From: DASQGA01 sp963722715
Lineage (GTDB): Bacteria > Actinomycetota > Thermoleophilia > Gaiellales > Gaiellaceae
Length of the DNA: 64,000 nt
Assembly (NCBI GenBank): GCA_963722715.1
Contig: CAVROA010000011.1
Span: forward strand, 62,001-126,000
Direction: 5' to 3'
A program made the position numbers and the translations under genes. The notes under the pieces are model-generated. The model saw nothing but the letters and a program-made list of their open reading frames with translations. It was not told where the DNA came from and did no database searches. Shown piece by piece: positions 24,540 to 33,508 of the stretch (positions are counted from its first letter, which is position 1; the number at the start of each line of letters is the position of its first letter).

Positions 24540-24563
24540 CGGTCCAGAGAGGCCGGAAAGGAG
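24540..24563 (+). promoter_or_regulatory. PyrR-binding loop in the pyr leader
   Basis: The 14-mer at 24541-24554 contains TCCAGAGAGGC, an exact match to the PyrR recognition core UCCNGNGAGGY. CGGTC (24540-24544) pairs with GGCCG (24551-24555), placing the core in a hairpin. The ribosome site AAAGGAG (24557-24563) follows directly, and GTG 24567 begins pyrR. With no terminator in the 74-bp leader, UMP-bound PyrR probably blocks translation, as proposed for mycobacterial pyrR. Confidence 0.8.
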
Positions 24564-24566
24564 ATC

Positions 24567-25145
24567 GTGGTGGCTGTGCCCGTCGAGGCGGGGAAGCCTC
24601 TGCTCGATGCGGAGGCGCTGAACCGGACGCTCGCCCGCCTTGCGCACGAGATCGTCGAGGGGAATCCCGACCTCGGGCAGGTGGCTCTGGTCGGCATCCA
24701 TACCCGCGGCGTTCCGCTCGCGCAGCGGCTGCGGCGCCTGATCGGCGAGTTCGCCGGCCAAGAGCCCGAACTCGGCACGCTCGACATCACCTTCCACCGG
24801 GACGATGTGACGGTGCGTGGCGGGGAGGCGCCGCTCCACGCACAGCCGGTCGTGAAGGCGACCCGGCTCGACTTCCCGCTCGAGGGAAAGACGTGCGTGC
24901 TCGTCGACGACGTGCTCTACACGGGCCGCACGATCCGCTCGGCGATCGACGCGCTCTTCGAGTACGGCCGCCCGGCCCGTGTCCAGCTCGCGGTCCTCGT
25001 CGACCGGGGCCACCGCGAGCTTCCGATCCGACCCGACTACGTCGGCAAGAACCTCCCGACCGCGAAGAGCGAGCACGTCCGTGTGCAGCTCGTCGAAGTC
25101 GACGAGGTCGACGCCGTGCTCCTCGTTCCGCACCAGAAAGGCTGA
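24567..25145 (+). CDS. pyrR: pyr operon RNA-binding attenuator PyrR
   Basis: A 192-residue phosphoribosyltransferase-fold regulator. The PRPP-binding motif VLVDDVLYTGRTIRSA lies near residues 112-127, and VGIHTRGVPLAQRL and DYVGKNLPTAKSEHV are characteristic. It binds pyr mRNA in response to UMP, and many homologues keep weak uracil phosphoribosyltransferase activity. It is the first gene of the seven-gene pyr cluster, 2 bp before pyrB, and its own target loop lies just upstream. Confidence 0.95.
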   Translation: MVAVPVEAGKPLLDAEALNRTLARLAHEIVEGNPDLGQVALVGIHTRGVPLAQRLRRLIGEFAGQEPELGTLDITFHRDDVTVRGGEAPLHAQPVVKATRLDFPLEGKTCVLVDDVLYTGRTIRSAIDALFEYGRPARVQLAVLVDRGHRELPIRPDYVGKNLPTAKSEHVRVQLVEVDEVDAVLLVPHQKG

Positions 25146-25147
25146 CC

Positions 25148-26146
25148 ATGGCTGACGTCCATCCACTGATCCGTGACGAGCTCCTGCCGCCGCACCGACC
25201 GCCTCGCCGCCACCTGATCTCGATCGCCGATCTCGAGCGGGAGGACGTCGAGCGGCTGCTCGCGCTCTCCCGGACCTTCGCGCGCTCGCTCGAGCGCGAG
25301 GTGAAGAAGCTGCCGGCCCTGCGGGGCCGCACCGTCGTCAATCTCTTCTACGAGTCCTCCACGCGCACGTCATCGAGCTTCGAGCTGGCCGCGAAGCGCC
25401 TCTCCGCCGACGTAATGTCGATCAAGGCCACCGGCTCCGCTGTGGACAAAGGGGAGTCGCTGAAGGACACGGCGCTCACGATCGGCTGCTACGACCCGGA
25501 CGTCGTCGTCATCCGCCATCCGGAGATCGGGGCGCCCAACCTCGTCGCACTGCACACGCATGCTCACGTCGTGAATGCCGGCGATGGCAAGCACCAACAC
25601 CCGACGCAGGCGCTCCTCGACCTCTACACGATCGAGGAGGAGCTTGGCGGGATCGAAGGGCTCCATGTCGCGATCGTCGGCGATGTCCTCCATTCGCGGG
25701 TGGCGCGCTCGAATATCCAGGCCCTGCGTCTGATGGGCGCGCGCGTGACGCTCGTTGGGCCGCCGGCCCTAATTCCCCGCGGGATCGAGGCGATGGGCTG
25801 CTCCAGCTCGCACGACATCGCGGCGATCCGCGACGCCGACGTGGTCTATGTCCTGCGCATGCAGAAGGAGCGAATGCTGGCCGGCGCCAACTACGTGCCC
25901 AGCCTCCGCGAGTACAGCGCGCGCTGGGGCGTCACCAAAGACCGGCTCAAGCCCGGCCAGAAGGTCATGCACCCCGGCCCGATGAACCGGGGCGTCGAGA
26001 TCGACGACGAGGTTGCAGACATGGCCGACGCGCTGATCGAGCGGCAGGTGCGAAGCGGCCTCGTCGTCCGCATGGCGGTCCTCTACGACCTGCTGACCCA
26101 CGGCCCGGTCGAAGTCAAGGTCGCCGAGATCGAGGCGGTGGCGTGA
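25148..26146 (+). CDS. pyrB: aspartate carbamoyltransferase catalytic subunit
   Basis: A 332-residue enzyme joining carbamoyl phosphate and aspartate, the committed pyrimidine step. Carbamoyl-phosphate site YESSTRTSSSFELAAKRL (about 62-79), HPTQALLDLYTI and the aspartate-site HPGPMNRGVEI are all intact. ATG 25148, 2 bp after the pyrR stop, gives the normal length; the much longer open frame upstream overlaps pyrR out of frame. No pyrI regulatory subunit is present, as usual in actinobacteria. Confidence 0.97.
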   Translation: MADVHPLIRDELLPPHRPPRRHLISIADLEREDVERLLALSRTFARSLEREVKKLPALRGRTVVNLFYESSTRTSSSFELAAKRLSADVMSIKATGSAVDKGESLKDTALTIGCYDPDVVVIRHPEIGAPNLVALHTHAHVVNAGDGKHQHPTQALLDLYTIEEELGGIEGLHVAIVGDVLHSRVARSNIQALRLMGARVTLVGPPALIPRGIEAMGCSSSHDIAAIRDADVVYVLRMQKERMLAGANYVPSLREYSARWGVTKDRLKPGQKVMHPGPMNRGVEIDDEVADMADALIERQVRSGLVVRMAVLYDLLTHGPVEVKVAEIEAVA

Positions 26147-27453
26147 TGACAGCCGTGCTTCACGGCCAGAGCGGGACCGAGAATCTCGTCGTTCGCGGCG
26201 CACGTGTGGTCGATCCCACCGAGGGAGTCGACGAGATCGTCGACGTTCGCATCGACAATGGCATCGTCGCAGCGATTGGCGCCGGCCTCGACCCGAACGA
26301 GCACCGGGTCGTCGAGGGCGAGGGCCTCGTGCTCGCGCCGGCGTTCGTCGACCCGCACGTCCACCTGCGAACGCCTGGCCGCGAGGACGAGGAGGACATC
26401 TCGTCCGGGACCCGCGCCGCGGCGGCCGGCGGCTACTGCGCCATCCTCGCGATGCCGAACACCGATCCGGTCGTCGACTCTGCGTCCGTCCTCGGTGCGC
26501 TCGTCGAGCAGGCCCGCGTGGAGGCCGAGGTGCCGGTCGGGTTCCTCGCAGCGATCACGAAGGGGCAGGCAGGCGAGGAGCTGACCGAGATGGTCGAGCT
26601 CGCAGAGGCGGGGGCGGCCGGGTTCTCCGACGACGGCCGGCCGGTGGTGGCGCCGTCCCTCATGCGTCGCGCTCTCCAGTACAACGCTGCCGCCAGGCGC
26701 CCGATCGCCCTCCACTGCGAGGAGCCGACGCTCTCCCGCGGTGGACAGATGCATGAAGGGGCGGTTTCCGCCGAGCTCGGCTTCGGCGGGTATCCCGCGG
26801 TCGCGGAGAGTCTCATGGTCGCCCGCGACCTCGCCCTCGCGCGCTACGAGGACGAAGGTCTCCACCTGCTCCATCTCTCCGCACGGGAGTCGGTCGAGGA
26901 GCTTCGGGCGGCTCAGTCCGAAGGCGTGCGAGCGACTGCTGAGGTGACCCCGCACCATCTCTGTCTGACGGACGAGGCCGTCAGGAGCCTCGACTCGAAC
27001 GTGAAGATGAATCCGCCGCTTCGCGCCGAGGAAGACCGGGCGGCGCTCCTGGAAGCTGTTCGCGACGGCGCGATCGCCGCGATCGCAACCGATCATGCAC
27101 CGCACGCCCGCCACGAGAAGGAAGTGCCGTTCGAAGGCGCGCCGTTCGGGGTCACCGGCCTCGAGACCGCCTTCTCCGCCCTCTTCACGCGCCTGGTGAA
27201 GCCCGGCCTGTTGGAGCTCGGGACGCTGCTCGAACGGATGAGCGCAGGACCTGCCCGGATCTACGGGCTCGAGCGCCCGAGGATCGCAGTGGGCGCGCCC
27301 GCGAACATCGTGCTCCTCAATCTGGAGGCGACCTGGACGCCGCGTGAGACCGCCTTCCGCTCCAAGTCGGCCAACTCGTGGCTCCTCGGCGAGACTCTGC
27401 AGGGGGCCGTCGTGCTCACGATCGCTGCGGGCCGGACGGCATACGCAGCATGA
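26143..27453 (+). CDS. pyrC: dihydroorotase
   Basis: A 436-residue class I dihydroorotase of the amidohydrolase superfamily, which cyclises carbamoyl-aspartate. Metal-binding DPHVHLRTPGREDEEDISSG, substrate-binding AAGGYCAILAMPNTDPV, the zinc-histidine segments ALHCEEP and HLLHLSARESVE, and the catalytic TDHAPHA are present. GTG 26143 overlaps the pyrB stop by 4 bp; ATG 26146 is an alternative start one codon later. Confidence 0.96.
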   Translation: MMTAVLHGQSGTENLVVRGARVVDPTEGVDEIVDVRIDNGIVAAIGAGLDPNEHRVVEGEGLVLAPAFVDPHVHLRTPGREDEEDISSGTRAAAAGGYCAILAMPNTDPVVDSASVLGALVEQARVEAEVPVGFLAAITKGQAGEELTEMVELAEAGAAGFSDDGRPVVAPSLMRRALQYNAAARRPIALHCEEPTLSRGGQMHEGAVSAELGFGGYPAVAESLMVARDLALARYEDEGLHLLHLSARESVEELRAAQSEGVRATAEVTPHHLCLTDEAVRSLDSNVKMNPPLRAEEDRAALLEAVRDGAIAAIATDHAPHARHEKEVPFEGAPFGVTGLETAFSALFTRLVKPGLLELGTLLERMSAGPARIYGLERPRIAVGAPANIVLLNLEATWTPRETAFRSKSANSWLLGETLQGAVVLTIAAGRTAYAA

Positions 27454-28493
27454 GGGACTTCGTCGTCCTCGAAGACGGGACCGTCCTGCGTGGGCGCTCC
27501 GTCGGCGCGCCGGGGATCGCGTACGGGGAGGCCGTATTCACCACAGCCATGAGCGGCTACCAGGAGATCGTCACGGACCCGAGCTACGCGGAGCAGATCG
27601 TCTGCTTCACCGCTCCCATGGTTGGAAACTACGGCGTCTCGGACGAGCGCCTCGAGTCCGCCGGCCCGTTCGCGCACGCCGTGCTCATGCGCCGTGCGAC
27701 CGGCATCGACTGGCCTACGTGGCTCGCGGGTCGGGGAGTGGTGGCGCTGGAGGACGTGGACACCCGCTCCCTCGTCGTCAGCCTCCGCGATCGCGGCGCC
27801 ATGCGAGCTGCCGTAGTTGGGGGCGAGGCATCGGTGCACGAGGTGCTCGAACGGGTGCGCGCGGAGCCTCTCATGGCGGGAAAAGCGCTCGCGGCCGCCG
27901 TCTCGACGCCCGAGCCGTACACCGTCGGGCGCGGGACGACCAGGATCGCCGTGCTCGACTACGGATGCAAGCGCTCGATTGTTCGCCGGCTCGTCTGGAA
28001 CGGCGCCGGCGTGAAGGTCTACCCCCATGACACGCCGGCGGCGACGATCCTCGGCGAACGGCCCGACGCCGTCCTGCTCTCGAACGGCCCCGGCGATCCG
28101 GCCCCGCTCGCGGCCCAGGTCGCGGAGGTGGAGCGGCTGCTCGGCCGGGTGCCGCTCCTCGGCATCTGCCTGGGGCACCAGCTCCTCGCCCTCGCGGCCG
28201 GACTCGAGACGTTCAAGCTTCCCTTCGGCCATCGCGGAGCCAACCATCCGGTGCTCGAGCTCGCAAGTGGGCGTGTGCTCGTTACCTCCCAGAACCACGG
28301 CTTCGCCGTGCGCGGAAGCGGCGAGGCGGTCTCGCACGTCTCCCTCTACGACGGGACCGTGGAGGGGCTCTCGCTTCCGTCCCGGCAGGCGCGGTCGGTG
28401 CAGTTCCATCCTGAGGCCGGCCCGGGCCCGCACGATGCTCACGGCCTGATCGACGACTGGGTGCAAGAGGTGCGCCATGCCGAGGCGGCCTGA
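27450..28493 (+). CDS. carA: carbamoyl-phosphate synthase small (glutaminase) subunit
   Basis: A 347-residue class I amidotransferase subunit that feeds ammonia to CarB. The N-terminal half has YGEAVFTTAMSGYQEIVTDPSY; the glutaminase has the nucleophile Cys in GICLGHQLLALA and the His-Glu pair in FHPEAGPGPHDA. ATG 27450 overlaps the pyrC stop (ATGA). Confidence 0.97.
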   Translation: MRDFVVLEDGTVLRGRSVGAPGIAYGEAVFTTAMSGYQEIVTDPSYAEQIVCFTAPMVGNYGVSDERLESAGPFAHAVLMRRATGIDWPTWLAGRGVVALEDVDTRSLVVSLRDRGAMRAAVVGGEASVHEVLERVRAEPLMAGKALAAAVSTPEPYTVGRGTTRIAVLDYGCKRSIVRRLVWNGAGVKVYPHDTPAATILGERPDAVLLSNGPGDPAPLAAQVAEVERLLGRVPLLGICLGHQLLALAAGLETFKLPFGHRGANHPVLELASGRVLVTSQNHGFAVRGSGEAVSHVSLYDGTVEGLSLPSRQARSVQFHPEAGPGPHDAHGLIDDWVQEVRHAEAA

Positions 28494-31400
28494 TCTCGAG
28501 TCGATTTGCGTGCTCGGCTCGGGCCCGATCGTGATCGGGCAAGCCTGTGAGTTCGACTACGCAGGGAGCCAGGCGCTGAAGGTCCTCCGGGCCGAGGGCT
28601 TCCGGACGATCGTCGTCAACTCGAACCCGGCCACGATCATGACCGACCCGGGATTCGCGGACCGCACCTACGTCGAGCCGCTGGACGCCGAGTCCGTGGC
28701 CGATGTGCTCGCGCGCGAGCGTCCGGACGCGCTTCTGCCCACCCTGGGCGGCCAGACGGCGCTGAACCTGGCGTCGGAGCTCGGCGGCTCGGGCGTCCTC
28801 GACGCGCTCGGGGTCGAGCTGATCGGCGCCGGCATCGAGGCCATTCGCCGGGCCGAGGACCGGGAGCTCTTTCGCGCGACGGTCGACGCGACCGGCCTCC
28901 GCGTGCCGGAGTCGGCGATCGTGACCGGGCCGGAAGAGCTGCCGGCCGGCCTCTCGTTCCCGGTCATCCTTCGCCCTGCCTTCACGCTCGGCGGGCACGG
29001 GGGTGGGATCGCCCGCGACCCGGAGGACCTCGAGCGCATGCTCGAGCGGGCGCTGGCCGAGAGCCCGGTTCATCAGGTTCTCGTCGAGGAGTCCCTCGTG
29101 GGCTGGGACGAGTTCGAGCTCGAGGTGATGCGGGACTGGCGCGACAACGTGGTCGTCGTCTGCTCGATCGAAAACCTCGATCCGATGGGCGTCCACACGG
29201 GAGACTCCGTGACGGTCGCGCCCCAGATGACCCTTCCGGACGAGGCCTACCAGGAGCTCCGGGACGCGGCCGCCTGTGTCATCCGGGCCGTCGGAGTGGA
29301 GACGGGCGGCTCGAACATCCAGTTTGCACGCTCGCGCGAGAGCGGTGAGATCCGCGTCATCGAGATGAACCCACGTGTCTCGCGGAGCTCCGCGCTCGCC
29401 TCGAAGGCAACCGGCTACCCGATCGCGAAGGTAGCGGCGAAGCTAGCGGTTGGCTACACGCTCGACGAGATCCCGAACGACCTGACCGGGACGACTCCGG
29501 CGAGCTTCGAGCCGACGCTCGACTACGTGGTCGTGAAGTTCCCGCGCTTCGCTTTCGAGAAATTCGCCGGTGCCGACGCCACGCTCGGGACGCAGATGAA
29601 GTCGGTCGGCGAGGCCATGGGCATCGGCCGAACGTTCTCCGAGGCATTCCTGAAGGCGATGCGCTCACGTGAGCTGGACCAGGACGCGCCAACGCCATGG
29701 GCATCTCTCGACGACCTTCCCGAAGGCGTTCACCCGTGGTTCCAAGCCGAGCTCGATCGTGCCCGCGCCCTGCTCGCAGACGTCTCGTCCGTCGACGACC
29801 TGGTCGCCGAGGACTGGATCCGGATCAAGCGAGAAGGATGGTCGGACGCTGCCGTTGCCGAGCAGTGCGGGACGAGCCCGGAGGCCGCGCAAGCCCATCG
29901 GCGCGCAGCCGGGGTTCGCCCCGTCTACCGCAGGGTCGACTCGGTCGCGGGCGAGGTCGAGGCGCGCTCGAACTACCTCTATTCGACGTGGGGTGAGTCG
30001 GCGGACTTCGCTCCGGCCCGCACCGGGCGAGTCATCGTGATCATCGGCTCGGGCCCGAACCGGATCGGCCAAGGGATCGAGTTCGACTACTGCTGCGTTC
30101 ACGCTGCACAGACGTTTCGCACGCTCGGCTTCGAGACCGTGATGGTGAACTGCAACCCGGAGACCGTCTCGACCGACTACGAGACCTCCGACCGCCTGTA
30201 CTTCGAGCCACTCGGTGTCGAGGAGGTTCTCGAGGTGTGTGCACGGGAGCGCCCGGCCGGCGTCGTGATCCAGTTCGGCGGCCAGACTCCGCTGAAGCTC
30301 GCCCGGGCAATCGAGCTGGCCGGCTATCCGATCCTGGGGACTCCGTACGACGCGGTCGACCTGGCAGAGGATCGAGACCGCTTTGCCCGACTGTGCGACC
30401 GGCTCGGGGTCGCGGTCCCTCCGTGGGGGATGGCGACGGGTGCCGGCGAGGCGCTCGCCGTCGCGGAGCGGGTCGGCTACCCGGTGCTCGTGCGCCCTTC
30501 CTACGTGCTCGGAGGGAGGAACATGCGCGTCTGCTACGGCCCCGACGAGCTCGCGGAGGCCGCAGAGCAGGGAGGCCGCCTCCTAGTGGACGCGTTCCTC
30601 GAGAACGCGATCGAGTTCGACGTCGATGCCCTCTCCGATGGCGACACCACCTACGTAGCAGCGGTCATGCAGCACGTCGAGGAGGCCGGGATCCACTCAG
30701 GGGACTCGTCGTGCGTCCTGCCGGCGATCTCCCTCGACCAGGCGGCGCTCGACGAGATCAGAGACCTCGTACGCCGCCTCGGGCAAGGGCTCGGGGTGGT
30801 CGGGCTTCTGAACGTGCAGCTCGCGCTCGTCGACGGAAGGCTCTTCGTCCTCGAGGCGAACCCGCGCGCTTCGAGGACGGTGCCCTTTGCAAGCAAAGCG
30901 CTCGGAGTCAACCTGGTCGAGTCTGCGTGCCGGCTGGTTGCGGGCGAGCGGCTTTCGAGCCTCGCTCTTCCGGCCGAGGGCGCGATCGCACAGACGAGCG
31001 TCAAGGCTGCCGTCTTCCCCTTCGCCCGCTTCCCCGGAGCGGATCCGGTACTCGGCCCGGAGATGCGCTCGACCGGGGAGGTCATGGCGAGCGCCGCCGA
31101 CTTCCCGACCGCCTTCGCGAAGGCAGAGCGCGCCGCCGGGCGGCCGCTCCCGTCGGAAGGAACGGTCTTCCTCTCGGTTCGCGACCCGGATAAGGAGGCG
31201 GCCTGCGAGCTGGGCCGCCGGCTGGTCCGACTTGGGTTTTCACTCTGCGCAACGGCGGGAACCGCACATGCGCTGGCAGCCGCGGGCGTGCCGGTGACGA
31301 GCGTTCGGAAGGTGGGGGAGGAGGGCGGCGGCTCGACCGTCGTCGACCTGATCCGGAGGGGGCGCTGCGATCTCGTCCTGAACACGCCGGCGGGCAGCGG

Positions 31401-31563
31401 AGCGCGTTCGGACGGCTACCTGATCCGCGAGGCTGCGCTCGTCGCCCGGGTGCCCTGCGTGACCACGCTCGCGGGCGCAGCCGCTGCCGTCGATGCGATC
31501 GGAGAGGGGCGTCACGAGCATGCGCTCTCGCTCCAGGAGCGGGTTGAGAAGAGAACGGCTTAG
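28477..31563 (+). CDS. carB: carbamoyl-phosphate synthase large subunit
   Basis: A 1028-residue enzyme built from two homologous ATP-grasp halves: VLGSGPIVIGQACEFDYAG opens the first and IIGSGPNRIGQGIEFDYC the second. ATP-grasp motifs VIEMNPRVSRSSALASKATG and VLEANPRASRTVPFASKALG occur once per half, followed by a C-terminal MGS-like allosteric domain (SVRDPDKEAACELGRRL, then NTPAG) that normally binds UMP/ornithine. It is a little shorter than the 1070-residue E. coli protein. It overlaps carA by 17 bp. Confidence 0.97.
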   Translation: MPRRPDLESICVLGSGPIVIGQACEFDYAGSQALKVLRAEGFRTIVVNSNPATIMTDPGFADRTYVEPLDAESVADVLARERPDALLPTLGGQTALNLASELGGSGVLDALGVELIGAGIEAIRRAEDRELFRATVDATGLRVPESAIVTGPEELPAGLSFPVILRPAFTLGGHGGGIARDPEDLERMLERALAESPVHQVLVEESLVGWDEFELEVMRDWRDNVVVVCSIENLDPMGVHTGDSVTVAPQMTLPDEAYQELRDAAACVIRAVGVETGGSNIQFARSRESGEIRVIEMNPRVSRSSALASKATGYPIAKVAAKLAVGYTLDEIPNDLTGTTPASFEPTLDYVVVKFPRFAFEKFAGADATLGTQMKSVGEAMGIGRTFSEAFLKAMRSRELDQDAPTPWASLDDLPEGVHPWFQAELDRARALLADVSSVDDLVAEDWIRIKREGWSDAAVAEQCGTSPEAAQAHRRAAGVRPVYRRVDSVAGEVEARSNYLYSTWGESADFAPARTGRVIVIIGSGPNRIGQGIEFDYCCVHAAQTFRTLGFETVMVNCNPETVSTDYETSDRLYFEPLGVEEVLEVCARERPAGVVIQFGGQTPLKLARAIELAGYPILGTPYDAVDLAEDRDRFARLCDRLGVAVPPWGMATGAGEALAVAERVGYPVLVRPSYVLGGRNMRVCYGPDELAEAAEQGGRLLVDAFLENAIEFDVDALSDGDTTYVAAVMQHVEEAGIHSGDSSCVLPAISLDQAALDEIRDLVRRLGQGLGVVGLLNVQLALVDGRLFVLEANPRASRTVPFASKALGVNLVESACRLVAGERLSSLALPAEGAIAQTSVKAAVFPFARFPGADPVLGPEMRSTGEVMASAADFPTAFAKAERAAGRPLPSEGTVFLSVRDPDKEAACELGRRLVRLGFSLCATAGTAHALAAAGVPVTSVRKVGEEGGGSTVVDLIRRGRCDLVLNTPAGSGARSDGYLIREAALVARVPCVTTLAGAAAAVDAIGEGRHEHALSLQERVEKRTA

Positions 31564-32248
31564 CGTCACCGGCGCCGGGCCGGTGGGGCCGTACCGGCTC
31601 GTCCGGGTCTGCCGCGGCGACCTCGATCCGGGTGAGCCGGGGCAGTTCTTCATGCTGACCCCGCCGGGTCACGCTCTGCCCAGGCCGATGAGCCTCTGTC
31701 TCGCTCCGCCGGGTGAGCTGGCGTTTCTGATCGACCCGGTGGGCAAGGGCACCCGGGCGCTTGCGGCCCTCGAGGAGGGTGACCAGCTCGACGTGCTCGG
31801 CCCCCTCGGAAACGGGTATCGACTCGACGTCGATCGCCCTCTCCTGGTCGGTGGCGGCATCGGCATCGCGCCCCTCCCGTATCTCGCCGAGCGGCTCGGG
31901 GGCGCGCCGGTCGTCCTCGGCTTCAGGACTGAGCGCCACGCGAAAGCCGCGGCGTTGCTGCCGGGTGCGAAGGTCGTCGTCGACCCCGTGCTCGTCACCG
32001 AGGCGCTCGAGCCGTCCCGGGATCTCCTCGCCTGCGGGCCCGAGCCGATGCTCCGGGCGGTCGCGCGCCTCGCCCCCGAGGCTCAGCTCGCATGGGAGGC
32101 GCCGATGGCATGCGGGTTCGGCGCCTGCTACGGCTGCGTCGTCGAGCTGGGCGGCCAGCTCCGCCGGTTGTGCCTGGACGGACCGGTACTCAGGGGGCAT
32201 GACGTGCTCGCTGCACGGGACGCGAGCGAACGGGCTGCCGCCGCGTGA
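31544..32248 (+). CDS. pyrK: dihydroorotate dehydrogenase electron-transfer subunit
   Basis: A 234-residue FAD/2Fe-2S reductase that passes electrons from PyrD to NAD. FAD-binding ALPRPMSLCLA and the GKGTRAL loop precede the NAD-binding VGGGIGIAPLPYLAE and CGPEPML. The C-terminal cluster motif ACGFGACYGCVVELGG then LCLDGPV supplies four cysteines. TTG 31544, preceded by AGGAG, is preferred, giving a 20-bp overlap with carB; ATG 31520 is possible. Its presence makes the PyrD a class 1B enzyme. Confidence 0.92.
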   Translation: MRRERLSVTGAGPVGPYRLVRVCRGDLDPGEPGQFFMLTPPGHALPRPMSLCLAPPGELAFLIDPVGKGTRALAALEEGDQLDVLGPLGNGYRLDVDRPLLVGGGIGIAPLPYLAERLGGAPVVLGFRTERHAKAAALLPGAKVVVDPVLVTEALEPSRDLLACGPEPMLRAVARLAPEAQLAWEAPMACGFGACYGCVVELGGQLRRLCLDGPVLRGHDVLAARDASERAAAA

Positions 32249-33106
32249 TCCTGAACGGCTCCGGATGCCTCGACGCGCTGGCCGCACCCGATGTCGCGCG
32301 AGCGCTCGACGTCTTCGTCACGAAGACCGTCACGCCGCTCCCCAGGGAGGGAAACGCCCCGATCCGGATCGCGGAGAGCGAGGTCGGGATGCTGAACTCG
32401 ATCGGCCTGCCGAATCCGGGCATCGACCGTTTCCTGGCCGATTCGCTGCCCGAGCTCGCTCGCCTGGGCATCCCGATCTGGGTCTCGGTCGGAGGCTTCT
32501 CCGCGCCTGACTACGGAGCCCTTTGTGAGCGTCTCGACAAGCGCGACGAGGTGGCGGCGATCGAGCTGAACCTCTCGTGCCCGAACGTCCAGGCGCCGGA
32601 CGGGGGGGTCAGCGAGCTGGTGGCCGGGGCTCGCTCGGCGACCGCGAAGCCCCTCTACGCAAAGCTCTCGCCGGCGCTGCCCGACGTCGCGGCCGTCGCG
32701 GCGGCGGCCGAGCGGGCGGGCGCGGACGGGCTCACGCTCGTGAACACGATCCGGGGTCTTTCTCTCGACGAAAAGACGCTGGCGCCGACGCTTGCGACAG
32801 CGACCGGAGGGCTCTCGGGTCCGGCCCTGCGTCCGATCGCGCTCGCCGCCGTCCACGCGTGCTACACGGTCACGGAGCTCCCGATCGTCGGGGTCGGAGG
32901 CGTCGAGTCCGGACGCCATGCGCTGGAGCTGATCGCGGTCGGAGCCTCGGCTGTCGGCCTCGGCACGATCCTCTTCCGAGAGCCCGGAGCGCCCGCTCGG
33001 ATCCGCGCGCGAGCTGGCCTCCGAGCTGGCCGCCATCGGCCTCTCCGAAGTCGCCGAGGCGCGTGGCATCGCGCATGCGAACGACGCTGCCCTGTTGCCC
33101 GTATAG
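32245..33106 (+). CDS. pyrD: dihydroorotate dehydrogenase, class 1B, frameshifted near the C-terminus
   Basis: FMN TIM-barrel enzyme oxidising dihydroorotate. Motifs: MLNSIGLPNPG, AAIELNLSCPNV with the class 1 catalytic cysteine, AKLSP, LVNTIRG, GGLSGPALRP and VGVGGVESG...VGLGTILFREPG. The GTG overlaps pyrK by 4 bp. After APARIRA the frame from 32245 degenerates and overruns the next gene. The expected C-terminus (ELASELAAIGLSEVAEARGI, ending ALLPV) follows in the +1 frame to TAG 33106. One surplus base in the GCGCGC run at about 33004-33010 accounts for it. Probably functional if this is a sequence error. Confidence 0.9.
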
Positions 33107-33142
33107 ACAAAAACACCTGCAAAACCTCAAAAATGATTCGAC

Positions 33143-33170
33143 TTGAACCCGGGCGGGGCAGTGCTAGAAT
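33143..33170 (+). promoter_or_regulatory. promoter of mihF, leaderless
   Basis: TTGAAC (33143-33148), a 16-bp spacer and TAGAAT (33165-33170, preceded by TGC) form a strong promoter. ATG 33179 begins 8 bp after the -10 box, so the mRNA would start at or just before the initiation codon. It gives mihF and the genes after it a supply independent of the pyr operon. Confidence 0.65.
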
Positions 33171-33178
33171 GCCGCGCC

Positions 33179-33508
33179 ATGCAGGCTTCCAGGACGCAGG
33201 TGCAGGCTCCTCTCAGATCGCTCGACCAGCGCATGGAGGCACTACGCCGGGCGAATGAGATCCGGGTTCGCCGCGCGCAGCTGAAGAAGGATCTGAAGGC
33301 CGGGGCCGTCCAGATCGAGAGCGTCCTCAGGAATCCACCGGAGTACGTCGAGACCGCGAAGGTGATCGACATCCTCATGGCCGTCCCGAAGTTCGGCCGC
33401 GTCAAAGCCGCTCGGTTCCTCAACCAGTGCCGGATCAGCCAGTCGAAGACCGTAGGCGGGCTCTCGGAGCGCCAGCGGGCCGAGCTGGTCGGGCTCCTGC
33501 ACCGCTGA
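33179..33508 (+). CDS. mihF: mycobacterial-type integration host factor
   Basis: A 109-residue nucleoid protein of the actinobacterial mIHF family. The long N-terminal helix (LRSLDQRMEALRRANEIRVRRAQLK) and the helix-two-turn-helix region (VIDILMAVPKFGRVKAARFL, then CRISQSKTVGGLSERQR) are characteristic. It binds duplex DNA non-specifically and compacts or bends it; it was named for its role in mycobacteriophage L5 integration. ATG 33179 is set by a promoter 8 bp upstream. The order mihF-gmk-rpoZ-coaBC is typical of actinobacteria. Confidence 0.93.
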   Translation: MQASRTQVQAPLRSLDQRMEALRRANEIRVRRAQLKKDLKAGAVQIESVLRNPPEYVETAKVIDILMAVPKFGRVKAARFLNQCRISQSKTVGGLSERQRAELVGLLHR

